Assembly: GCA_026770585.1 (NCBI GenBank)
Contig: MU646307.1
Coordinates: 907,184 to 918,222, forward strand
DNA: 11,039 bases
Reading direction: 5' to 3'
Origin: Baffinella frigidus
Taxonomy: Eukaryota > Cryptophyceae > Cryptomonadales > Baffinellaceae
Both the position numbers and the translations under genes were made by a program. Below the pieces are notes generated by a model. It was not told the origin of the DNA and made no database searches. It saw only the letters and a list, made by a program, of their open reading frames with translations. Numbering within the stretch: the first letter of the stretch is position 1; every line of letters begins with the position of its first letter. Of this stretch, positions 1 through 6,700 are shown one piece after another.

Positions 1-42
1 CCCTAAACCCTAAACCCTAAACCTTAAATCCTAAATCCTAAA
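1..42. repeat. Telomere-like CCCTAAA repeat at the window edge
   Basis: Six heptads lie head to tail. The first three are perfect CCCTAAA and the next three are one-base variants (CCTTAAA, TCCTAAA, TCCTAAA) before the pattern dissolves. CCCTAAA/TTTAGGG is the known telomere repeat of most plants and of several algal groups. The C-rich strand reading inward from the left edge is the orientation of a left chromosome end. A perfect outer and degenerate inner part fits a telomere-subtelomere junction, but an internal tract cut by the window edge would look the same. Confidence 0.8.
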
Positions 43-254
43 CCTTCGAACCTGGGGTTCAGCGTTTAGGGGGCCAGGCGAACACCACGCCTTTCTGTAG
101 TCTGTAAAAAAAACCTTCGCTGCCGAGCCAACTAAGCACAAGAATAAAAACCAGGTCCGGATTCCGGACCTGGCGTTTTCATTTTAAAAGTCCGATTCTT
201 TAACGATTCAGGTGAAAGGTTTCAGACCCCTTTAAAATTGTGTCGACAGCGGCT
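43..254. other. Telomere-proximal non-coding stretch with a perfect hairpin
   Basis: No coding signal is visible. The stretch contains a perfect 10-bp stem with a 3-nt loop at 151-173 (CCAGGTCCGG, loop ATT), preceded by five A and followed by CG and four T. This resembles a bacterial intrinsic terminator in shape, but in this eukaryotic context it is more likely the core of a small fold-back element. The segment around 75-105 weakly resembles part of the interspersed repeat described at 255-340. Confidence 0.5.
151..173. repeat. Perfect short hairpin
   Basis: The left arm 151-160 and right arm 164-173 are exact reverse complements around ATT. The flanking A run and T run extend the symmetry. 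No function is assigned. Confidence 0.7.
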
Positions 255-340
255 TCGTCCTTTAAGTCCTTGAGGTTTTTCGAGCTCCCAACATAGGCGG
301 ACTGCGGAACTTGTTCTGCAGTAAAGCCATGCTTCCTTTC
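255..340 (+). repeat. Interspersed repeat family R1, copy A (5' part)
   Basis: This segment shares an ordered series of blocks with 9820-9930, 10091-10184, 1959-2052 and, inverted, 9600-9716. The blocks are a GTCCTTTA(A/G)G run, then TTCGAGCTCCCAACA, then AGGCGGAC, then GCCATGCTTCCTTTC. Copy A is broken after GCTTCCTTTC by the element at 341-478 and resumes at 482 with GGATAACATTCAGCCCCCC. It has no coding capacity that I recognise; the antisense open frame across it is incidental. Confidence 0.75.
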
Positions 341-478
341 CACCAGCCCTCCGAGGCAGACCAAATCGAGGCTAGAGCATGCGCCAATTCATCGGGCGGC
401 ACCTTCGAAAACGAATGTGCCACCCACGGAAATGGCTCCAAACAATCGTCGCTTTGGTCCGCCTCGGAGGGCTGGTGG
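341..478. mobile_element. MITE-like element with ~25-bp terminal inverted repeats, nested in R1
   Basis: The left arm 340-365 and right arm 453-478 are inverted copies with a single mismatch (CACCAGCCCTCCGAGG followed by CAGACCAAA or its CGGACCAAA counterpart). The 138-bp unit interrupts copy A of repeat R1. Uninterrupted copies at 9891-9905 and 10159-10173 read straight through CTTTCGGATCACA, so the empty site is visible in the same window. The trinucleotide TTC flanks the element on both sides (338-340 and 479-481), consistent with a 3-bp target-site duplication. No transposase is encoded, so it would be non-autonomous. The arms resemble those at 5351-5505. Confidence 0.75.
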
Positions 479-530
479 TTCGGATAACATTCAGCCCCCC
501 CCGGTGCAGAGGATCGCGGCAGAAACTTGC

Positions 531-748
531 TATCGGGTAGAGCGCGTTGCTGATTAGTTGACCCCTTTTTGGCCGACAAACTTCTAAACTTCGAAAATCT
601 TTTAGTCAACTCACCTGAAAGTTACCACAGCATAAATTTCGCTGTGGTAAATTTCATACGAGTTGACTAAAAGAGTTTGGAAGTTGTTAGTTGACACCTT
701 TTTTCGGACCAAAAAAGTGTCAACTAATCAGCAACGCGCTCTATCCTA
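531..748. repeat. Long fold-back element with nested hairpins
   Basis: The outer arms 538-562 and 719-743 are exact 25-bp inverted copies spanning AGCGCGTTGCTGATTAGTTG. The complementarity continues inward with gaps: CTTTTTGG-type runs pair near 565 and 710, and a 13-bp pair CTTTTAGTCAACT / AGTTGACTAAAAG sits near 599-611 and 662-674. In the centre, TTACCACAGC at 622 pairs with GCTGTGGTAA ending at 650. Almost the whole 218 bp can fold on itself. It encodes nothing and looks like a fold-back or MITE-type element. Confidence 0.75.
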
Positions 749-1220
749 ATCGGGGGCGAAAACCCTTCGCTCAGAGCACTACTAGTACGGAGAACCATGG
801 TCAATTATTGGATTGTTTCTTAGGACACGCCAAAAGTATTTTTGGTCACGTTACACCGGATATCCGGTGCTGCGGTTCCTCGTAGTGTCCCGAGTGGTAG
901 GAAGTGCCCGACGAGTACGAGCGAAGGCAACCCACCAGTGCCGATCAAGGCGGAATTGTGTCGCTCTCTAGGCAATCCGTAGGAACATAGGGGGGGAGAT
1001 CGGCAACACACAATTCCGTTAATTCCGATCCATTAAAGAGAATCGTCGATGCCAGCCCGTGCCGTCCCCAAGGACCTAAAGGACCAAGCAAGGACCAGAT
1101 CTGACGTACGGCAGATCCGTATAATGGATACGGAGCTTCGTAAGGATACGAGCTCGTACTCATTCAACGATGAGCAGAGGAAACCACCCGCTGTGAAACT
1201 GATTCCGACACTAAGCAACA
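749..1220. other. Non-coding stretch with small palindromes
   Basis: No gene is recognised; the short open frames overlap on both strands and resemble no protein I know. There is a perfect 16-bp palindrome CACCGGATATCCGGTG at 854-869. An 11-bp inverted pair CGGAATTGTGT / ACACAATTCCG lies at 951-961 and 1008-1018. The 15-mer CAACGATGAGCAGAG near 1165 recurs near 2229. These suggest more degraded inverted-repeat elements. Confidence 0.5.
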
Positions 1221-1758
1221 CCGGGTTTGGGGTTTATGTGTTGCGGTTCAGGGTTCAGGGTTTAGAGTTTAGAGTTTAGGGTGTAGGGTTGGGTGTTTAC
1301 GGGTCGGGGTTTAGGGTTTAGGGTTTAGGGTTTCGGTTTGATGGTTTAGGGTCTAGGGCTTAGGGTTTAGGGTTTGGGTTTTTAAGGGTCTGAGGTTTAG
1401 TGTTTGGGTTTTGGGGGTTAGTCTTTAGGCTTTAGGCCTTAGGCTTTAGGCTTTAGGCTTTAGGCTTTAGGGTTTGGGGTTTGGGGTTTAGCGTTTAGGG
1501 TTTAAGGTTTAGGCGTTAGGGTTCAGGGTCTAAGGTGTAGGGTGTAGGGTCTAGGGTTCACGGTTTAGGGTCGACGGTTTAGGGTTTAGGGGTTTAGGGT
1601 TTAGGGTTTAGGGTTTAGGGTTTAGGGTTTAGGGTTCAGGGTTCAGGGGTTTGGGGTTTAGCGTTTAGCGTTTAGCGTTTGGTGTTTAGCGTTTAGGGTC
1701 TAGGGTCTAGGGTTTAGGGTTTGGGGTTTAGGGTCCAGGGTTTAGGGTTTAGGGTTTA
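1221..1758. repeat. Degenerate TTTAGGG-type heptad array, inverted relative to the telomere
   Basis: About 540 bp are built of 7-bp units with the G-rich strand on +, opposite to the CCCTAAA start of the window. Variant units cluster: TTTAGGC dominates about 1424-1470, TTTAGGG about 1577-1635, and TTTAGCG about 1657-1696. Such local homogenisation is typical of arrays evolving by slippage or unequal exchange. It is an interstitial or subtelomeric telomere-like array, not a gene. Confidence 0.85.
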
Positions 1759-1759
1759 T

Positions 1760-1763
<4 letters not shown>

Positions 1764-1816
<53 letters not shown>

Positions 1817-1890
1817 CGAGTAAATTCTCACTCTCTCTCTCTCTCTCCTCTCTCTCTCTCCGAATAAATTTTCTCTCTCTCTCTCTCTCA
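1764..1890. repeat. (CT)n microsatellite in three blocks
   Basis: CT dinucleotides run at about 1764-1812, 1829-1860 and 1871-1889. The interruptions are related (CGAGTAAATTCTC and CGAATAAATTTTCT), so a CT-plus-interruption unit has probably been duplicated. Confidence 0.9.
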
Positions 1891-1958
1891 CGCTTTCCCT
1901 TTTCACACGAAATTCTCCGCGTTTTTCTTTTGAGAGAGATGTTTTTTGGTTGGATTTT

Positions 1959-2052
1959 TAGGTCCTTTAGGTTTTAATTTCGCCCAACATATGCCAACGA
2001 CACGCCCTTCCGTAGAAAGGATCTGCAGAGAAAGCATTTTTGCTTTCGGATC
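1959..2052 (+). repeat. Interspersed repeat family R1, copy B (degraded)
   Basis: The order of blocks found in the other R1 copies is preserved: TAGGTCCTTTAGGTT, then CCCAACATA, then GTAGAAAGGAT, then TTGCTTTCGGATC. Spacers have diverged and a short stretch is duplicated. This is the oldest-looking member in the window. Confidence 0.55.
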
Positions 2053-2857
2053 GCGAGCTCTCCAGTGCAGATTGTTTTTTTTGGCAGCCCGTCGAGCTAT
2101 CAATCCAGTGGCAACCAATGGCGAAACAGCGGAGGCAGAATTGGCATGTGATTGGAGGCGCCGGGCGTTTTGGAGGTGGGAGTGCAGGGGGGGGTGGCAT
2201 TGGCAGGAAACTGGAAGTCGTGCTCATCAACGATGAGCAGAGCCGCCCACTGCCGCAACTCGCAAGGGTTCCGCCTTGTATGATCGATTTTGGGAGGGTT
2301 TGTTAGGGGTGTGGTAAAAACGGAGGTCACGGGCAGACCTTTTGCCTTTTGTACCAGGACGTGACATGAAACCGGTCCATCTAAACGATGAAATCGACCA
2401 AATTCCCGCACCCGGTCTAAATTTAGGGGGACGGGGGGTGGGGTGGTCACGTCCTCGGGTACGTACTGCTAAAAGTCCCCTGCATTTTTATATTGAACGC
2501 ACCGCCCAAGGCTACGTCTGCCCCTGCCCCTGCGTCTCCTGAGCGAGGGGCGTTGTCTCCCTGAGCTCTCCGCACGGACGCGTGCCGCCGCTCTCTGCAA
2601 CCGCCGCTCGCAAGTTTTGCGTCAGGCCCGCGGGATTGACCTCACGAGCTTCGTCCAGGGAATTGAAACGGCAGTTGAGCCTGGTCACCGTCTGGTCATC
2701 GCGACAAGAAACCTCAGTGACAAGTGCTGTAGACGTGTTTCCGCCAAGAGGTGTTGTGGTGATCTCACTCGACGCGTAGACCCCCACCGTCTTCCACGCT
2801 GGGGTCTGGCGCCGTGATCGCAGTGCTGTGGAAGGGGAGGAGGGGAGGAGGAGCAGC
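2053..2857. other. Unassigned region upstream of the split gene
   Basis: Several overlapping open frames occur on both strands, none longer than about 130 codons and none recognised. A 10-bp inverted pair AGGACGTGAC / GTCACGTCCT at 2356-2365 and 2446-2455, extendable by a few bases (GTACC...GGGTAC), may bound a small ~110-bp element. A TTTTTATATT stretch at about 2485-2494 is TATA-like but lies roughly 365 bp before the start codon, so I do not call it a promoter. From 2580 on the composition becomes GC-rich and exon-like, so part of this may be 5' UTR or an unrecognised upstream exon. Confidence 0.4.
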
Positions 2858-3733
2858 ATGGCTTTGAAAAAAACGGAACTTACAGCCTTCTGGGGGGAAG
2901 ATTCCATGCCGAACTCGCCGTGCGTACCCTACAAGGTCAAGCCGGATGCACATGCATGGGGTGACGCCAGCGACTGCTCCTTCACCCCCCCCTCTGACGT
3001 CTGTTGCGCATGCAAAAAAGCGCAAATCAAGGATGCGGAGATCCCAAGCGGGATGTCAGAGGCTGCCTTTTGGGGTTGCGAAGAGTTCTTCCCCGATGGA
3101 GCACCCGAGCTGGCGGACGATTTCGGGTCCCCGCGGGCGCGACACACGCCGGACGAGGCGCTGTCGCAAGCTTCAACCTTGGACGGAAGCCAGCGCGCAC
3201 TCGTCCTCAATTGGCTAGCGTCGTCGCCGCCTCCTCCTTCCCCTGAGAAGCCACACGCGCCCGCACGCTGGGGGCACGGGGACGCGGCGCAACGGAGCCC
3301 CGGCTGCGCGACGCCAGAGGTGGAGCAGGACACGATGACGCCTCGAGCCGCCCTCCCCCTCAGGCGCCGGCATCGCTTTCATTGGGGGGGGTCAACGCAG
3401 GGTGCGGGGGCGGATGGGGCGCCGCTGCTCGACACGCCAGACGTGGACGTGGCGTCAGGGGTGTGGGGGCTGATCCGGACGCCGCGCGTGCGGGAGCTGC
3501 AGGAGCGGTTGCTGCGGGTGGGGCGCAAGGCCACGGTGCAGTCGCGCGTCGCGCTCTACTTCATGCCGGAGGGGCTGCTGCGGCGCACGTGGGACTTCCT
3601 CGGGCTGTTCCTCGTGTGTCTCCTCCTCGGGGTGCAGGTCGTGAACGCGCGGTGGGTGCAGCAGCACTCCTCGTGGCTCTTCGCGGACATCCGCGCAGCC
3701 AACCCGCACGCGACTATCCTCATCAAGATCAAG
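2858..3733 (+). CDS. Exon 1: N-terminal region and S1
   Basis: The exon encodes residues 1-292. The ATG at 2858 lies in GCAGCATGG, a good eukaryotic start context; an in-frame ATG at 2906 (residue 17) is an alternative. Residues 1-235 are low complexity, with several Cys near 40-60 and a Pro-rich patch near 120, and are likely cytoplasmic. A basic helix (RVRELQERLLRVGRK) precedes WDFLGLFLVCLLLGVQVV, a clear hydrophobic S1 segment at ~245-262. The chosen donor is AAG|GTGCCC after ILIKIK; without splicing the frame runs on to a stop at 3905-3907. GC content is high compared with the flanks, as in the other exons. I am sure of the coding nature of the last third and less sure of the N-terminus. 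Confidence 0.65.
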
Positions 3734-6700
3734 GTGCCCTTCCCCTTCCTTCCACTAGACTGCTCCTCCAGAGACTCCAGAGACGCAGGGGGGGGGGCGG
3801 AGGGTAGCGTGAGACCCAGCAGGGGGGGGGTCCCGCCGTGTGTCGTCTCGGCTTTGACAAACAGGGCAGACGCGTGGAAGCGCTCAAACCGGAGCAAATC
3901 GGTGTAGGGGTTCTAGAACAACCACCCAGCATCTTGGGTGCCAGAGTACTCAAAGCCCTCTCTGGACGCCTTACGTTTATGGTCCGACGTCATAAGTTCA
4001 ACGGACGTCTCTTCTCTTGGTCAGGGTGGAGGTGAGCACGGAAGCCCTCTTCGACGGTGGTGCTGACCACCAGCAACCCGTTGCAGCTTATAACCGGATC
4101 GGGTACTGTAGTAAATTTCAGCTAAACCGGCCATATCTGGCCGTATCTCCCGTCAGCAATTCCCAGGCCCCTAGGGTTTCCTACCGTAGGGTCCTACGAA
4201 TAAAAACAAAAAAGTTCATTCCCGGATCTTGCAAAGGCCCGGTAAAAGCTGCTACAGGTGGCTGGTGGGACACGGCCTCCCCCGCGCTGTCAGTTTCTTT
4301 AGTGACGGCACGGTTGTGGGTGATGGGTGAATTACAGCCCAGATGACGCTCACATACGGCCTCCTCCTCGGTAGAGACCAAGGGGCCCAAGGATCCCTTA
4401 GAAGTCAGTTTCTTCTCGAGTTCTTCTTCCTGGGCGTGACTGAGCTTGTGAGGCTGGGCCCCACCGCTAACCCCTAATCTCTAACCCCTAACCCCTCCAC
4501 CCTAAACCCGCAGGTGCTCGGACAGCCTTCTACGACGAGAAGCGGGCTTGTTCGTGGAAAGTTGACTAAATCTGTCGGTCTTGTTCGTGGAAGGTTGACT
4601 GAATCCGCCGGGTATTTTTTCTTCTTTCCAGGTGCTGCTGGAGTTCTTCTTTATGGCGGACATCTTCGTGAAGTTACGCACAGCCTACTTCGACGAGAAG
4701 GGCCACCTAGTCACGGACAAGTGGCGCATGGCACGCAAATACGCCACGTACGCACCACCCTACACCCTACACCCTACACCCTACACCCTACACCCTACAC
4801 CCTGCACCCTACACCCTACACCCTACACCCTACACCCTACACCCTACACCCTACACCCTACACCCTACACCCTACACCCCTGCACCCCTGCACCCTGCAC
4901 CTTGCGCCCCGGTATTTATCCTCATGATTTTCGGGCTCCGAGAGTGGAGGGGTTAGGGGTTAGGGGTTTATTCGTGAAGCTGTGGACAGCTTACTTGGAC
5001 GAGAAGGGCCACCTCGTCACGGAGGCGCGTGACACGCAAATACGCCACGTATGCTCCACCCTACACCCTACACCCTACACCCCTACGCCCGTGCACCCCT
5101 GCACCCTGCACCTTGCGCCCCACACCCCTACACCCCTGCACCCCTACACCCCTACACCCCTACACCCCTAAACCTCTATACCCCTACACCCCTACACGCC
5201 TACACCCTGGCCTCCCCGTGTAGAACGGCCTCTTCCATTTTCTAGCTCTGTCTCAGTCTATTTGGGCTCACCAGTTTGGTGAACTCGGGCTCTTTGCCGC
5301 CCCAAAGTTGACTGATTTGTGCTGGACCGGAAGCCCAGCATATCAACTTCCACCAACCCTCACGGAGGGACCAAATCGTCGATTTTAAAATCTCAGATTT
5401 ACCCGGGCAGCCAGGCGAATTTGCCTGTGGTGGAGCCATTTTCCATATGAATTGGGGAATTGAAAATCATCGATTTGGTCCCACCGTGAGGGTTGGTGGT
5501 TGATAACAGTCGGTCAACCCGAGTGAGGCAGAGCTAGATTTTGGACCGGGTTTCTAATGAAATCGACACAGCAACCTCTTTACCTTGATCCACCCCCGAT
5601 GTTGTATACGACCTGAGAACCCTGGGCGCGCGGGCCTGCCCGCTAGCCCTTGGAGGTGGCTCGAATAGTGCTCTGGGGCAATTTCGATTTACCTTGACAT
5701 TTGGGTCGGATCCGACCCCGATCCAAGGTAGAATCGAAGACCTTGCATGGCACTATTTGCGCCACTTGGGATGGCTGGCGGGATGTGGGGACCTGCTGCG
5801 CCTCGGGAGGCGTGGAGCTGGGACGGGATGCGAAACACGAAACACGAAACCCGAAACCCGAAAGCAGGAACTGGCTGGTGTGTGACATCTTCTGCGCGCT
5901 GCCGCTCGAGCTGCTCGACATGACGCCTGACCCCGTCCTCGTCAACCGCAGACTCGCCAACCACTGGTGACGCTAAACCCCGTGTTCGAGCGCGCGCGAG
6001 AGAGAGAGAGAGCGAGAGAGAGCGAGCGAGCGAGAGAGAGAGAGAGAGAGAGTGTGTGTGTGTGAGTGAGAGAGAGAGCGAGAGAGAGAGCGAGAGAGAG
6101 AGGGGAGGGGGGGGGGCACGCGCGGGGGGGGGGGGGAGAGAGAGAACTGCTCGACATGACGTCTGACCCCGTCCTCGTCAACCGGAGACTCGCTAACCAC
6201 TGGTGCGCTCCCCTCTCAAAACCCGAAACCCGAAACCTGAGACCCGAGACCCCCCTCCCAAACCCCGAAACCCGGAACCCGAAACCCGAAACCCGAGACC
6301 CGAGACCCGGGCCTCGGGTCAAAAAACAAAACACAAAGAAAATTCTCTGAAGAGAAGTTAGCGGCTAGGCGCGCGAGTTGGACACGCGCGCGAGTTTCGC
6401 GTGGCAAGCCCGTGCACCCCTGCACCCTGCACCTTGCGCCCCACACCCCTACACCCCTACACTATGGCTTCCCCGTGTAGAACGGCCTCTTCCATTTTCT
6501 AGCTCTGTCTCAGTCTATTTGGGCTCACTTCGCGCGCGAGTTTCGTGTGGCAAGCAGCACCACGCTCGACGGCGCGCGTCCACACGGGGGGAAATTTCCC
6601 CTTGGATTCAAGGTGAAAAGGTCCTCGGTCGCTGCTAACCGCCCAGTGGGTGCGAGGGTTTCGTTGGGCCTGGATTCCATGGGGGTACGTGACCAAATTG

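Larger units (their letters stand above)
4748..5867 (+). other. Intron 2, with minisatellites, shadow exon and two fold-back elements
   Basis: The intron runs GTACGC to AAAGCAG (1120 bp, phase 2). From 5' to 3' it holds a CCCTACA array (4758-4910), shadow exon 2b (4971-5048), a second CACCCCTA-type array (5058-5205), an inverted-repeat element around 5236-5548, a fold-back at 5651-5770, and a short CCCGAAA tract (5831-5862) that abuts the acceptor. Almost all of it is accounted for by repeats. Confidence 0.7.

Noticed and set aside
151-178. Rho-independent terminator
   Set aside because: The hairpin and T run fit the shape, but the telomere repeat and spliced gene show a eukaryote, where this structure has no terminator role.
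262-609. 115-codon minus-strand open frame
   Set aside because: It runs across repeat R1, an inserted MITE-like element and half of a fold-back, so it cannot be an old coding unit. No recognisable protein.
2485-2494. TATA box for the split gene
   Set aside because: The TTTTTATATT stretch is about 365 bp from the ATG and has no supporting start-site signal.
2512-2907. 131-codon minus-strand frame upstream of and overlapping exon 1
   Set aside because: No recognised domain, and it overlaps the better supported start of the channel-like gene. GC-rich DNA readily gives such frames. An upstream exon on either strand remains possible.
3382-3807. Ala/Gly/Arg-rich frame overlapping exon 1
   Set aside because: It is the +1 frame shadow of GC-rich exon 1; the exon 1 frame alone gives a hydrophobic S1 and joins in frame to exon 2.
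4758-5205. CRISPR array
   Set aside because: The repeats are 7-8 bp and continuous, with no unique spacers and no cas genes.
4514-5245. Open frames with long THPTPY / TLHP repeats
   Set aside because: They are translations of the CCCTACA and CACCCCTA minisatellites. All frames of a 7-bp repeat stay open when the unit has no stop.
5942-6350. Frames rich in SLSLAR or NPKPETR on both strands
   Set aside because: They are translations of the GA microsatellite and CCCGAAA heptads.
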